From the NCBI RefSeq assembly GCF_022627325.1, contig NZ_JAETZZ010000001.1:124001-188000 (forward strand): DNA of 64,000 bases, written 5' to 3'. Shown here piece by piece: positions 26,360 to 35,498 of the stretch. Under the pieces are notes generated by a model that made no database searches, was not told where the DNA came from, and saw only the letters and a list, made by a program, of their open reading frames with translations. The stretch comes from Pseudomonas putida (GTDB taxonomy: Bacteria > Pseudomonadota > Gammaproteobacteria > Pseudomonadales > Pseudomonadaceae). The translations under genes were made by a program, and so were the position numbers. Numbering within the stretch: position 1 is the stretch's first letter; each line of letters starts with the position of its first letter.

Positions 26360-28184
26360 CCTGCCCGGCTCGCCCGACCCGGTGCCCGGGAAGCCCGCCC
26401 CTGTGCCTGACCGGCTGAGCTGGGCGCAAATCCGCCGTTTGGCGCTGCACCACAAAAAACACCTCTGGGCCGCCAACCTGGTCGCCGTGCTGGCGGCCTG
26501 CTGCAGCGTGCCGATCCCATTGCTGCTGCCCTTGCTGGTGGACGAGGTGCTGCTGGGCCACGGCGATGGCGCGCTGAAGTTCATGAACCACCTGCTGCCC
26601 AGCGGTTGGCAGGTGGCGGCCGGGTATATCGGCCTGATGCTGGTCGCCACCCTGTGCCTGCGGGTGGCCGCCCTGGGGTTCAACGTGGTGCAGGCCAAGC
26701 TGTTCGCCGGCCTTGCCAAAGACATCGTCTATCGCCTGCGCATCCGCCTGATCGATCGGCTCAAGCGTATTTCGCTCAAGGAATACGAAAGCCTGGGTAG
26801 CGGCACCGTGACCACACACCTGGTCACCGACCTGGAGACCCTCGACAAGTTCGTCGGCGAAACCCTGAGCCGTTTCCTGGTGGCGATGCTGACTCTGACC
26901 GGCACAGCGGCGATCCTGATCTGGATGCACTGGCAGCTGGCCTTGCTGATCTTGTTGTTCAACCCGCTGGTGATCTACTTCACCGTGCAGTTGGGCAAGC
27001 GCGTCAAACACCTCAAAAAGCTCGAAAACGACAGCACCTCGCGGTTCACCCAGGCGCTGGCCGAAACCCTGGACGCCATCCAGGAAATCCGCGCCAGCAA
27101 CCGCCAGGGCTACTTCCTCGGGCGCCTGGGCCTGCGCGCCCGTGAAGTGCGCGATTACGCCGTGGATTCGCAATGGAAAAGCGACGCCAGTGGCCGTGCC
27201 AGTGGCCTGCTGTTCCAGTTCGGTATCGATATTTTCCGTGCGGCGGCCATGCTCACGGTGCTGTTCTCCGACCTGTCGATCGGGCAGATGCTGGCCGTGT
27301 TCAGCTACCTGTGGTTCATGATCGGCCCGGTCGAGCAGTTGCTGAACCTGCAATATGCCTACTACGCCGCCGGCGGTGCCCTGAGCCGGCTCAACGAATT
27401 GCTGGCGCGGGATGACGAGCCTCAATACCCGGCTGCCCGCGACCCGTTCGCCGGCCGTGAAACGGTTGGCATCGAGGTGCGCGACCTGCGTTTCGCCTAT
27501 GCCGACGAGCCGGTGCTGGAGCACCTGGACCTGACCATCGCCGCGGGCGAAAAGGTCGCCATTGTCGGTGCCAGTGGCGGCGGCAAGAGTACCCTGGTGC
27601 AATTGCTGCTGGGCCTTTACAGCGCCCAGGCCGGGACCATCCGTTTTGGGGGTGCCAGCCTGCAGGAAATCGGCCTGGAGACCTTGCGTGAAAATGTGGC
27701 GGTGGTGCTGCAGCACCCGTCACTGTTCAACGACACGGTGCGCGCCAACCTGACCATGGGCCGTGACTGCACGGACGAGGCCTGTTGGCAGGCGCTGCGC
27801 ATCGCCCAGCTGGACGCCACCATCGCTGCCTTGCCGCAAGGGCTGGACAGCGTGGTCGGCCGCTCTGGTGTGCGCCTGTCTGGCGGCCAGCGTCAGCGCC
27901 TGGCGATTGCCCGTATGGTCCTGGCGGAGCCGAAGGTGGTGATCCTCGACGAGGCCACTTCGGCCCTGGACGCCGCCACTGAGTACAACCTGCACCAGGC
28001 GCTGGCGCGTTTCCTGAGTGGCCGCACCACCCTGATCATCGCCCACCGCCTTTCCGCGGTGAAGCAGGCCGACCGTGTGCTGGTGTTCGATGGCGGCCAT
28101 GTAGCCGAGGATGGCGGCCACCAGCAGTTGATCGCCGAAGGCGGCCTGTACGCCAAACTGTACGGCCACCTCCAGCAGACCTGA
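26352..28184 (+). CDS. ABC exporter, fused membrane and ATPase domains
   Basis: A 610-residue half-transporter (MsbA/HlyB type). The six-helix membrane domain spans about residues 35-325. The ATPase domain (about 360-605) has Walker A GASGGGKST near 407, signature LSGGQRQR near 509, Walker B VVILDEATSALD near 527 and the switch His in IIAHRLS. A GTG start that overlaps the upstream stop (GTGCTTGA) is chosen; the longer frame upstream reads through the DsbA-like gene. Substrate unknown. No accessory fusion or outer-membrane protein gene is nearby. Confidence 0.85.
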   Translation: MLDLPGSPDPVPGKPAPVPDRLSWAQIRRLALHHKKHLWAANLVAVLAACCSVPIPLLLPLLVDEVLLGHGDGALKFMNHLLPSGWQVAAGYIGLMLVATLCLRVAALGFNVVQAKLFAGLAKDIVYRLRIRLIDRLKRISLKEYESLGSGTVTTHLVTDLETLDKFVGETLSRFLVAMLTLTGTAAILIWMHWQLALLILLFNPLVIYFTVQLGKRVKHLKKLENDSTSRFTQALAETLDAIQEIRASNRQGYFLGRLGLRAREVRDYAVDSQWKSDASGRASGLLFQFGIDIFRAAAMLTVLFSDLSIGQMLAVFSYLWFMIGPVEQLLNLQYAYYAAGGALSRLNELLARDDEPQYPAARDPFAGRETVGIEVRDLRFAYADEPVLEHLDLTIAAGEKVAIVGASGGGKSTLVQLLLGLYSAQAGTIRFGGASLQEIGLETLRENVAVVLQHPSLFNDTVRANLTMGRDCTDEACWQALRIAQLDATIAALPQGLDSVVGRSGVRLSGGQRQRLAIARMVLAEPKVVILDEATSALDAATEYNLHQALARFLSGRTTLIIAHRLSAVKQADRVLVFDGGHVAEDGGHQQLIAEGGLYAKLYGHLQQT

Positions 28185-28192
28185 GCAAGCAA

Positions 28193-28343
28193 GCTGCAAG
28201 CTGCAAGCTGCAAGCTATAAGCTGCAAGCGGACCGTGTGCGGCCCTGCTTTTTCTTGCGGCTTGCAGCTTGCAGCTTGCAGCTACAAGCGGTCCGTGCGC
28301 GGATCTGCTTTTTCTTACAGCTTGCAGCTTACAGCTTGCAGCT
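28193..28343. repeat. Heptad inverted-repeat element, copy B (with duplicated spacer)
   Basis: Five plus-sense units (GCTGCAA x3, GCTATAA, GCTGCAA) lead into a spacer GCGGACCG...CTGCTTTTTC, then TTGCGGC and three TTGCAGC. A second spacer copy (GCGGTCCG...CTGCTTTTTC) follows, then TTACAGC, TTGCAGC, TTACAGC, TTGCAGC. It begins eight bases after the ABC exporter stop and may form a long hairpin that ends that transcript. Confidence 0.8.
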
Positions 28344-28431
28344 CAAATTTCCCTCCAAATAGATGGCAGATGGCCTACTCTGAGCTTGTCTAGGTTGGTT
28401 CGAGCCTTATCTGCTCTGTGACAGGGACTTC

Positions 28432-30888
28432 ATGAAGGGACATCGCACACTAGAGGCGCCAAGGCTGCTGGGTATCATCTGGCCCTTCATCGCCGTTGTA
28501 GTCTTCCAGGTCCTGCTGGGCAGCCTCAGCCTTTACGCGCTGTCGGCGGTGCGTGCCTACGTCGCCGGCGAAAGCCTGTGGTCCAAGGCCCAGAAAGACG
28601 CCATCTATTACCTGAACCTGTATGCCGAAACTGGCGATGAGCGTAATTACCAGCGCTATCGCCAAGTCATCACTGTGCCCCACGGTGACCGGCAGATGCG
28701 CGAGGTGCTCGACCAGCCAAACCCAGACCTCGATGTCGCGCGCCAGGCCGTGCTGCAAGGCGGCAACCACCCCGACGACGTCGACCGCATCATCTGGTTC
28801 TACCGCAATTTCAGCCGGATCAGCTACGTACAGGCGGCGATCGACTACTGGAATGTCGGTGACGATTACCTTAAACAACTGGATGTGCTGGGCAACGAGA
28901 TACGTGAAGGTTTTGCCAAAGGCCAGGTGGGGCCGGGCCAGGTCAGCCAATGGCGCGCTCGCATCGTCGCTATCAACGATGGCGTGACGCCAGCCTCCAA
29001 AGCCTTCAGCGATGCCCTGGGTGAGGGGTCGCGCATGCTGTTGCGGGTGCTGCTGGTCACCAACCTGCTCACCGCGCTGTTTCTCATTGGCTTCGCCTGG
29101 CGCCGGTCGAGCAAGCTGCTGGCCCAGCGCCAGGCCTTCGCCAGCGCCCTGCAGGAAGAAAAGGAACGCGCGCAGATTACCCTGCAGGCGATTGGCGATG
29201 CGGTGATCACCACCGATGTCGATGGCAGCATCGGCTACATGAACCCCGCTGCCGAGCAGCTGACCCATTGGCAGGCAGGCCAGGCCCTGGGCCTGCCATT
29301 GACAGCGCTGTTCAGCCTGGTGGATGAGCAGGCCCAGAGCGACAGCAGCACCCTGTTCGAACAGGTGCTCAGCGGCAGCCTCAAGGGCGGCGCCGAACAT
29401 GCACGGTTGATCCAGCGCCTGGACGGCAGCACGGTTTCGATCAACCTGGTAGGTTCGCCCATCATCAATGATGGCCAGGTGGCTGGCATTGTCCTGGTGC
29501 TGCATGACATGACCCAGGAGCGCCAGTACATCGCCAACCTGTCCTGGCAGGCTACCCATGACGCCCTGACCGGCCTGGCCAACCGCCGTGAATTCGAGTA
29601 CCGCCTGGAGCAGGCCCTGAACGACCTGGTGCGCCAGGGCGGGCGGCATTCGCTGATGTTCCTGGACCTGGACCAGTTCAAGCTGGTGAACGATACCTGT
29701 GGCCATGCCGCCGGTGACGAATTGCTGCGGCACATCTGCGCCGTGCTGCAATCGGTGCTGCGCGAAGGCGATACCCTGGCGCGGCTGGGCGGCGATGAAT
29801 TTGGTGTGCTGCTGGAAAACTGCCCGGGCGAACAGGCCGAGCGGATTGCCGAAAGCCTGCGCCAGGCAGTGCAAAGCCTGCACTTCGTGTGGAAAGGCAG
29901 GCCGTTCGTTACCACCGTGAGTATCGGCCTGGTGCACATGGCCCAGGCCCCGGCCACGCTGGAAGCCTCCCTGCGGGCAGCGGACATGGCGTGCTACATG
30001 GCCAAGGAGAAGGGCCGTAACCGCATTCAGGTCTACCATGCCGATGACAGCGAACTGTCGATGCGGTTTGGCGAAATGGCCTGGATACAGCGCCTGCACG
30101 TTGCCCTGGAGGAGAACCGCTTCTGTTTATATGCTCAGGAAATCGCTGCGCTCACGACCCTCGAAGGGCCGGGGCATGTCGAGATCCTGTTGCGCCTGCA
30201 AGACGAAAGCGGCCGCACCATCCTGCCTGACAGCTTCATCCCGGCGGCCGAGCGCTATGGCCTGATGACCGCTATCGACCGCTGGGTGGTGCGCAATGTG
30301 TTTCAGGTCATTCGCCGTTGCCTGGACGAGGAGCGCGAGGGCCCGCTGTCGATGTGTGCCATCAACTTGTCGGGGTCGAGTATCGGTGACGACAAGTTCC
30401 TGGAGTACTTGCAGCGGCTGTTCGTCGAATATTCGATTCCGCCACGGCTGATCTGCTTCGAAATCACCGAAACCAGTGCCATTGCCAACCTTGGCAGTGC
30501 CATCCGATTCATCAATGAATTGAAAGGGCTGGGTTGCAAGTTCTCGCTGGATGACTTTTGTGCCGGAATGTCGTCCTTCGCTTATTTAAAACATTTACCC
30601 GTCGACTTCTTGAAGATCGACGGAAGTTTTGTCAAAGATATGCTGGATGATCCGGTCAATCGGGCCATGGTCGAAGTCATCAATCACATCGGCCACGTCA
30701 TGGGTAAGCGCACCATTGCCGAGTTCGTCGAAACTCCGTTGATCGAGCAGGCCTTGCAGGAGATCGGCGTGGACTACGCCCAGGGCTATCTGATCGAACG
30801 ACCGCAGGTCTTCACTTGCGACAGTCTGCAGCGCCAACGGATTGCTGCACGGCCCCTGCTGCATCGGGCGCCTGGAACCTTTCGCTGA
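28432..30888 (+). CDS. Membrane-bound PAS-GGDEF-EAL cyclic-di-GMP protein
   Basis: An 818-residue inner-membrane protein. Two membrane helices (about 12-40 and 201-224) enclose a periplasmic sensing region. Then come a PAS domain (about 245-365), a GGDEF domain with an intact GGDEF motif (453-457) and an I-site RxxD (REGD, 444-447), and an EAL domain. The EAL signature reads EILLR (584-588), matching ExLxR, and INLSG, EITE, LDDFCAGMSS and DFLKIDG keep the metal and catalytic residues, so both synthesis and hydrolysis of c-di-GMP are possible. The signal is unknown. It may share a transcript with the TenA/PqqC-like gene 39 bases downstream. Confidence 0.9.
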   Translation: MKGHRTLEAPRLLGIIWPFIAVVVFQVLLGSLSLYALSAVRAYVAGESLWSKAQKDAIYYLNLYAETGDERNYQRYRQVITVPHGDRQMREVLDQPNPDLDVARQAVLQGGNHPDDVDRIIWFYRNFSRISYVQAAIDYWNVGDDYLKQLDVLGNEIREGFAKGQVGPGQVSQWRARIVAINDGVTPASKAFSDALGEGSRMLLRVLLVTNLLTALFLIGFAWRRSSKLLAQRQAFASALQEEKERAQITLQAIGDAVITTDVDGSIGYMNPAAEQLTHWQAGQALGLPLTALFSLVDEQAQSDSSTLFEQVLSGSLKGGAEHARLIQRLDGSTVSINLVGSPIINDGQVAGIVLVLHDMTQERQYIANLSWQATHDALTGLANRREFEYRLEQALNDLVRQGGRHSLMFLDLDQFKLVNDTCGHAAGDELLRHICAVLQSVLREGDTLARLGGDEFGVLLENCPGEQAERIAESLRQAVQSLHFVWKGRPFVTTVSIGLVHMAQAPATLEASLRAADMACYMAKEKGRNRIQVYHADDSELSMRFGEMAWIQRLHVALEENRFCLYAQEIAALTTLEGPGHVEILLRLQDESGRTILPDSFIPAAERYGLMTAIDRWVVRNVFQVIRRCLDEEREGPLSMCAINLSGSSIGDDKFLEYLQRLFVEYSIPPRLICFEITETSAIANLGSAIRFINELKGLGCKFSLDDFCAGMSSFAYLKHLPVDFLKIDGSFVKDMLDDPVNRAMVEVINHIGHVMGKRTIAEFVETPLIEQALQEIGVDYAQGYLIERPQVFTCDSLQRQRIAARPLLHRAPGTFR

Positions 30889-30927
30889 AGTAGCGTTGGT
30901 AAATCACAGGGATCAAGGAGCTGAAAA

Positions 30928-31713
30928 GTGATCGATGCATTCGTCCGTATCGGGCCTTTGATGGACCCGGCCAGTTACCCCCAATGGGCCCAACAACTGA
31001 TCGAAGACTGCCGCGAGAGCAAGCGCCGGGTAGTGGAACATGAGTTCTACCAGCGCCTGCGCGATGGCCAGTTGCGGCAAGCGACCATTCGCCAGTACCT
31101 GATCGGTGGCTGGCCGGTGGTTGAGCAGTTTTCCTTGTACATGGCCCACAACCTGACCAAGACCCGCTATGCCCGCCACCCGGGCGAAGACATGGCGCGG
31201 CGCTGGCTGATGCGCAACATCCGCGTGGAGCTCAACCATGCCGATTACTGGGTGCATTGGTGCCACGCCCACGGTATTCACCTGCACGAGCTGCAGTCGC
31301 AGGAAGTGCCCGCCGAGCTCAATGGGCTGAACGACTGGTGCTGGCGTGTGTGTACCACCGAGTCGCTGGCCATTGCCATGGCGGCCACCAACTACGCGAT
31401 CGAAGGGGCGACGGGGGAGTGGTCGGCAGTGGTCTGTGCTGAAGACACCTACGCCATGGGCTTCCCGGAGGACCAGCGCAAGCGCGCCATGAAGTGGTTG
31501 AAGATGCATGCGCAGTATGACGACGCCCACCCCTGGGAGGCGCTGGAGATCATCTGTACGCTGGCTGGCGAAAACCCGACCTTGGGGCTGCGCAATGAGC
31601 TGCGCAAGGCGGTCTGCAAAAGTTATGACTGCATGTACCTGTTCCTGGAGCGGTGCATGCAACTGGAGGGCCGCCAGCAAGGGCGCATGCGCCCGAGCCT
31701 GGCAGCTGGCTGA
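30928..31713 (+). CDS. TenA/PqqC-like iron-containing redox family protein
   Basis: A 261-residue protein with the all-helical haem-oxygenase-like fold shared by TenA and PqqC. Conserved features are the EHEFYQRLRDGQL helix, RNIRVELNHADYW with candidate metal ligands (E, H, D), and MHAQYDDAHPWEALEII. The start is GTG with AAGGAG nine bases upstream. No thi or pqq genes are adjacent, so neither thiamine salvage nor PQQ synthesis is supported by context. Function unknown. Confidence 0.8.
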   Translation: MIDAFVRIGPLMDPASYPQWAQQLIEDCRESKRRVVEHEFYQRLRDGQLRQATIRQYLIGGWPVVEQFSLYMAHNLTKTRYARHPGEDMARRWLMRNIRVELNHADYWVHWCHAHGIHLHELQSQEVPAELNGLNDWCWRVCTTESLAIAMAATNYAIEGATGEWSAVVCAEDTYAMGFPEDQRKRAMKWLKMHAQYDDAHPWEALEIICTLAGENPTLGLRNELRKAVCKSYDCMYLFLERCMQLEGRQQGRMRPSLAAG

Positions 31714-31716
31714 TAG

Positions 31717-31744
31717 GCCTGGGGCCGCACGGCGGCCCCCTAGG
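31717..31744. terminator. Hairpin between convergent genes
   Basis: Nested inverted repeat: GGGGCCG / CGGCCCC around CACGG, with outer GCCT / AGGC pairing. It lies between the TenA-like gene and convergent yciK and has no T tract, so a shared terminator role is likely but not certain. Confidence 0.5.
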
Positions 31745-31753
31745 CATGAAGCC

Positions 31754-32494
31754 TTACTGGGCGTTGAAGGCTTGCCCGTTCACCCCGGTACTGTCCGGCC
31801 CCATCAGGTACAGGTACACCGGCATGATCTCTTCAGGCAGCGGGTTGTTCTGCGGGTTTTCGCTCGGGTAGGCCTGGGCCCGCATCGCCGTGCGGGTAGC
31901 CCCGGGGTTGATGCTGTTGGAGCGCACCGGTGCCACACCTTCCAGTTCGTCCGCCAAGGTCTGCATCAGGCCTTCGGTCGCGAATTTGGACACACCATAA
32001 GCGCCCCAGTAAGCCCGGCCCTTGCGCCCGACGCTGCTGGAGGTGAACACCACGGAGGCGTCTTCCGACAGCTTGAGCAGCGGTAGCAGGGTGCTGGTGA
32101 GCATGAACGTGGCATTGACGTTGATGTGCATCACCCGCATGAAGTTGTCGCCGGAAAGCTGTTCCAGCGGGGTGCGTGGGCCGATGATCGAGGCGTTGTT
32201 GAGCAGGCCGTCCAGGCGGCCGAACTGGTCCTCGACCATCGCCGCCAGTTCGTCGTACTGGTGGGGCAGGGCGGTTTCCAGGTTGAACGGGATCACCACC
32301 GGCTGTGGGTGGCCGGCGGCCTCGATTTCATCGTAGACCTCGTTCAGGTTGGCTTCGGTCTTGCCCAGCAGCAGTACAGTGGCGCCCAAGGCGGCATAAG
32401 CCTTGGCGGCGGCTGCACCGATGCCGCGACCAGCGCCGGTGACCATGATGACGCGACCCTGAAGCAGGTCGGGGCGGGCAGTGTAGTCGAACAT
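31754..32494 (-). CDS. yciK: YciK family SDR oxidoreductase
   Basis: A 246-residue short-chain dehydrogenase. TGAGRGIG is near residue 19, NNAS replaces NNAG (LLNNASIIGPRTPLEQL), and SSSVGRKGRAYWGAYGVSK holds the catalytic Ser, Tyr and Lys. This matches the YciK family, whose substrate is not known. In Pseudomonas it regularly follows mupP and ubiG, as here. A heptad repeat element separates it from mupP. The start MFDYTARPDLL is the family start. Confidence 0.88.
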   Translation of the reverse strand: MFDYTARPDLLQGRVIMVTGAGRGIGAAAAKAYAALGATVLLLGKTEANLNEVYDEIEAAGHPQPVVIPFNLETALPHQYDELAAMVEDQFGRLDGLLNNASIIGPRTPLEQLSGDNFMRVMHINVNATFMLTSTLLPLLKLSEDASVVFTSSSVGRKGRAYWGAYGVSKFATEGLMQTLADELEGVAPVRSNSINPGATRTAMRAQAYPSENPQNNPLPEEIMPVYLYLMGPDSTGVNGQAFNAQ

Positions 32495-32514
32495 GCGTTT
32501 GTCCTTGGTTTGAA

Positions 32515-32617
32515 GCGGCAAGCTGCAAGCTTCAAGCCGCAAGCTTCAAGCTGCAAGAGAAAGCGAGCAGCGCGCGGACTGCTTTTTCTTGCAGCTTGCA
32601 GCTCGAAGCTTGCCGCT
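32515..32617. repeat. Heptad inverted-repeat element, copy C
   Basis: Six plus-sense units (GCGGCAA, GCTGCAA, GCTTCAA, GCCGCAA, GCTTCAA, GCTGCAA) are followed by a spacer ending GCGGACTGCTTTTTC and four complementary units (TTGCAGC x2, TCGAAGC, TTGCCGC). The outermost units GCGGCAA and TTGCCGC pair exactly, so both arms diverge together. It sits between mupP and yciK. Confidence 0.8.
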
Positions 32618-32622
32618 GGTTT

Positions 32623-33300
32623 TCAGCACCCGCAGAGTGCGGCGTCGAGCACCTTGCGCAGTTCCAGTGGGTGGTCCACCACCACGTCGGCGCCCCAGTT
32701 GTTCGGGTTGTCTTCTGGATGAATATAGCCGTAGCGCACAGCCGCTGTGCGGGTGCCGGCATCGCGGCCCGACTCGATGTCGCGCAGGTCGTCGCCGACG
32801 AACAGCACGCTGGCCGGGTCCAGGTTCAGGGTCTTGCAGGCCAGGATCAACGGCTCAGGGTCGGGCTTGCTGTTTTTCACGTGATCCGGGCAGATCAGCA
32901 GTGCCGAACGCTCGGCCAGGCCCAGGCGCTGCATGATCGGCTCGGCGAAGCGGACCGGCTTGTTGGTCACTACCCCCCACAGCAGGTTGCCTCTCTCGAT
33001 ATCGGCCAGCAATTCGCCCATGCCGTCGAACAGCTTGCTGTGCACCGCGCAATCGCGCTGGTAGCGTTCGAGGAACTCCAGGCGCAGGGCCTCGAAGCCC
33101 TCGTCCTCCGGGCTCATGGCGAAGGTCGCGGCGACCATCGCCCGCGCACCGCCAGAAATCACGTCACGGATCAGCTTGTCGTCGATGGCCGGCAGGCCAC
33201 GCTCGGCGAGCATGGCTTGGCAAATGGCGATGAAGTCCGGCGCCGTGTCGAGCAGGGTGCCGTCCATGTCAAAGAGTACCGCTCGCAAACGCATGCTCAT
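32623..33300 (-). CDS. mupP: N-acetylmuramic acid 6-phosphate phosphatase MupP
   Basis: A HAD-family phosphatase of 225 residues. Motif I is [10 protein letters not shown] near residue 9, motif II VVTNKP near 110, and motifs III/IV are NSKPDPEPL and [12 protein letters not shown]. In P. putida the protein encoded next to ubiG was shown to be MupP, which feeds MurNAc into the UDP-MurNAc recycling branch with AmgK and MurU, bypassing de novo synthesis and affecting fosfomycin tolerance. Older annotations call it phosphoglycolate phosphatase (gph). Its ATG overlaps the ubiG stop by four bases. Confidence 0.87.
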   Translation of the reverse strand: MSMRLRAVLFDMDGTLLDTAPDFIAICQAMLAERGLPAIDDKLIRDVISGGARAMVAATFAMSPEDEGFEALRLEFLERYQRDCAVHSKLFDGMGELLADIERGNLLWGVVTNKPVRFAEPIMQRLGLAERSALLICPDHVKNSKPDPEPLILACKTLNLDPASVLFVGDDLRDIESGRDAGTRTAAVRYGYIHPEDNPNNWGADVVVDHPLELRKVLDAALCGC

Positions 33301-33995
33301 TCCTCGCGCAGGGTCTGGATCATGTAGTTGACGTCCACATCGCTGCTGAGCTTGTAGTGCTTGGTCAGCGGGTTGTAGGTCAGGCCGATGATGTCCTTGA
33401 CTTCAAGGCCCGCGACGCGGCTCCAGGCACCCAGCTCGGAGGGGCGGATGAACTTCTTGAAGTCGTGGGTACCGCGCGGCAGCATCTTGAGGATGTACTC
33501 GGCGCCGATGATGGCCAGCAGGTAGGCCTTGGGGTTGCGGTTGATGGTCGAGAAGAACACCTGGCCACCCGGCTTGACCATGCGGTAGCAGGCGCGGATG
33601 ACCGAGGACGGGTCGGGCACGTGCTCGAGCATTTCAAGGCAGGTGACCACATCGAACTGCTCGGGCATTTCTTCAGCCAGGGCCTCGGCGGTGATCTGCC
33701 GGTACTCCACCTGCACGCCGGACTCCAGCTGGTGCAGCTGGGCCACAGCCAGGGGCGCTTCGCCCATGTCGATACCGGTGACGGTAGCGCCACGCAGGGC
33801 CATGGCTTCACTGAGGATGCCGCCGCCGCAGCCGACGTCCAGCACCTTCTTGCCCGCCAGGCTGACACGCTCGTCGATCCAGTTGACGCGCAGCGGATTG
33901 ATGTCGTGCAGCGGCTTGAACTCGCTCTCGCGGTCCCACCAACGGTGCGCCAAGGCTTCAAACTTGGCGATTTCGGCGTGGTCGACGTTGCTCAT
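33297..33995 (-). CDS. ubiG: Ubiquinone biosynthesis O-methyltransferase UbiG
   Basis: Carries out both O-methylation steps of ubiquinone synthesis. The 232-residue protein has the SAM-binding motif [12 protein letters not shown] near residue 52, the family start [16 protein letters not shown] and the membrane-association stretch near the [16 protein letters not shown] segment. It heads the ubiG-mupP(-yciK) operon and is divergent from mtnA. Full length and start match the family. Confidence 0.93.
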   Translation of the reverse strand: MSNVDHAEIAKFEALAHRWWDRESEFKPLHDINPLRVNWIDERVSLAGKKVLDVGCGGGILSEAMALRGATVTGIDMGEAPLAVAQLHQLESGVQVEYRQITAEALAEEMPEQFDVVTCLEMLEHVPDPSSVIRACYRMVKPGGQVFFSTINRNPKAYLLAIIGAEYILKMLPRGTHDFKKFIRPSELGAWSRVAGLEVKDIIGLTYNPLTKHYKLSSDVDVNYMIQTLREE

Positions 33996-34063
33996 TGAAC
34001 AGTCCTCTGAAACTTCTACGAATTGCGCCGGAGTATACCCGAGCGCCCGAGGCTGTTGGTCGC

Positions 34064-34069
34064 TATAAT
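34064..34069 (+). promoter_or_regulatory. Candidate -10 element for mtnA
   Basis: A perfect TATAAT hexamer lies 36 bases before the mtnA ATG in the divergent ubiG-mtnA spacer. No good -35 match is seen 16-18 bases upstream, so the call rests on the -10 and its position. Confidence 0.4.
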
Positions 34070-34105
34070 CGTCCGCTTTTGATATGCGAAAGTCAGGGAG
34101 AGGTG

Positions 34106-35182
34106 ATGCGCGAGCGACTTATGGCGGCGGAGAAGGTGACCGGTATCCGGTGGCACCACGGCGCCTTGCACCTGCTCGACCAGCGCCTGCTGCCTTCGCA
34201 AGAACGCTGGCTGGCCTGCGACACTGTCGCGCAGGTGGCGGCGGCGATCCGCGACATGGCTGTGCGTGGTGCGGCGGCCATCGGCATTGCGGCGGCCTAT
34301 GGCCTGGTGCTGGCCCTGGAAGAGCGCCTGGCCGAGGGCGGCGACTGGGAAATGGACCTGGAAGAGGATTTCCTCAGCCTGGCCGAGGCGCGCCCTACGG
34401 CCGCCAACCTGTTCTGGGCGCTCAACCGCATGCGTGAACGCCTGCAGCGCCTGCGCCCGGGCGAGGATGTGCTGGCCGCGCTGGAGGCCGAGGCCGTGGC
34501 CATTCATGAAAGCGACCGTGAGGCCAACCTGACCATGGCCCAGCAGGGCATCGAGCTGATCCGCCGCCACCAGGGCAGCGAGCAGGCCCTGCTGACCTAT
34601 GGCAACTCCGGTGCCCTGGCCAGTGGTGGTTTCGGTACGGCGTTGGGGGTGATCCGCGCGGGCTTTCTCGAAGGCATGGTCGAGCGCGTCTATGCCGGCG
34701 AAACCCGGCCCTGGCTGCAGGGTTCGCGCCTGACCGCCTGGGAGCTTGCCAACGAAGGCATCCCGGTGACCCTGTGCGCCGATTCGGCGCTGGCCCACCT
34801 GATGAAGAGCAAGGGCATCACCTGGGTGGTGGTCGGCGCCGACTGCATTGCCGCCAACGGTGATGTGGCGAGCAAGATCGGCACCTACCAGCTGGCGGTC
34901 AACGCCATGCACCATGGTGTACGGTTCATGGTAGTGGCGCCCAGCACCAGCATCGACCTCAACCTGGCCACGGGTGAAGACATTCCGCTGGAAGAGCGTG
35001 ATGCCGACGAATTGCTGGATTACGCCGGTACCCGCGTAGCACCGCAGGTGGAAGTGTTCAATCCGGTGTTCGATGTGACCCCGGCTGACCTGATCGATGT
35101 GATCGTGACCGAGAAAGGCGTCGTCGAGCGCCCGGATACCGCCAAACTGGCGCAATTGATGTGTCGCAAGCGCCTGCATTGA
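34106..35182 (+). CDS. mtnA: Methylthioribose-1-phosphate isomerase (MtnA)
   Basis: Isomerises methylthioribose-1-phosphate to methylthioribulose-1-phosphate in methionine salvage; it belongs to the eIF2B-alpha fold. The 358 residues carry [25 protein letters not shown] and the catalytic Asp246 in VVVGADCI. The segment that in characterised enzymes reads HCN with the active-site Cys is YGN here (Y165-G166-N167), so that Cys is missing, while a Cys follows the Asp. The start has GGGAGAGG upstream. In line with gyrA but 316 bases away. Confidence 0.85.
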   Translation: MRERLMAAEKVTGIRWHHGALHLLDQRLLPSQERWLACDTVAQVAAAIRDMAVRGAAAIGIAAAYGLVLALEERLAEGGDWEMDLEEDFLSLAEARPTAANLFWALNRMRERLQRLRPGEDVLAALEAEAVAIHESDREANLTMAQQGIELIRRHQGSEQALLTYGNSGALASGGFGTALGVIRAGFLEGMVERVYAGETRPWLQGSRLTAWELANEGIPVTLCADSALAHLMKSKGITWVVVGADCIAANGDVASKIGTYQLAVNAMHHGVRFMVVAPSTSIDLNLATGEDIPLEERDADELLDYAGTRVAPQVEVFNPVFDVTPADLIDVIVTEKGVVERPDTAKLAQLMCRKRLH

Positions 35183-35498
35183 GCGTTTGGGGTGGGGGCA
35201 GGAGAGGGGGTGCGCATGGCCGGGCGCCGGCAATGCGGTATCGGCGGCGATCGCGCCAACAATCCCCCACAAAACCCCCTGTACCCCCTGCGCCATATCT
35301 CCCCACCGCCACTGCCTTTGTGATAACATCCGGCAGTTTCCAAGACCGCCCATGACGGCGGCCTTCATTGCGCAGATCCATGGCACAACTCATTGATTTG
35401 TCGTAAGTCGTCGCACCCTTAATGCGCTGCGGCGGCGAGCTTCGTTCGGCCCTTGATGGAGCTGCGAAGTTTCACCAGAAAAAGGAATCAGGCTTCTC
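35183..35498. other. Intergenic region before gyrA
   Basis: No gene of credible size is seen in these 316 bases. It should hold the gyrA promoter; a TGATAAC stretch near 35318 is a weak -10 candidate without a clear -35. Two very short frames (MTAAFIAQIHGTTH from 35352 and MAQLIDLS from 35380) lack ribosome sites and are not called. AAGGAA lies ahead of the gyrA ATG. Confidence 0.5.

Noticed and set aside
28193..28343. Regular short repeats as a CRISPR array
   Set aside because: The 7-bp units have no unique spacers of constant length, lie on both strands as inverted arms, and no cas gene is near.
30928..31713. pqqC or tenA proper
   Set aside because: The fold family fits, but no PQQ or thiamine genes are adjacent and family-specific active-site residues could not be confirmed.
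35352..35406. Short leader peptides upstream of gyrA (MTAAFIAQIHGTTH, MAQLIDLS)
   Set aside because: No ribosome-binding site precedes either, and nothing links them to gyrase control.
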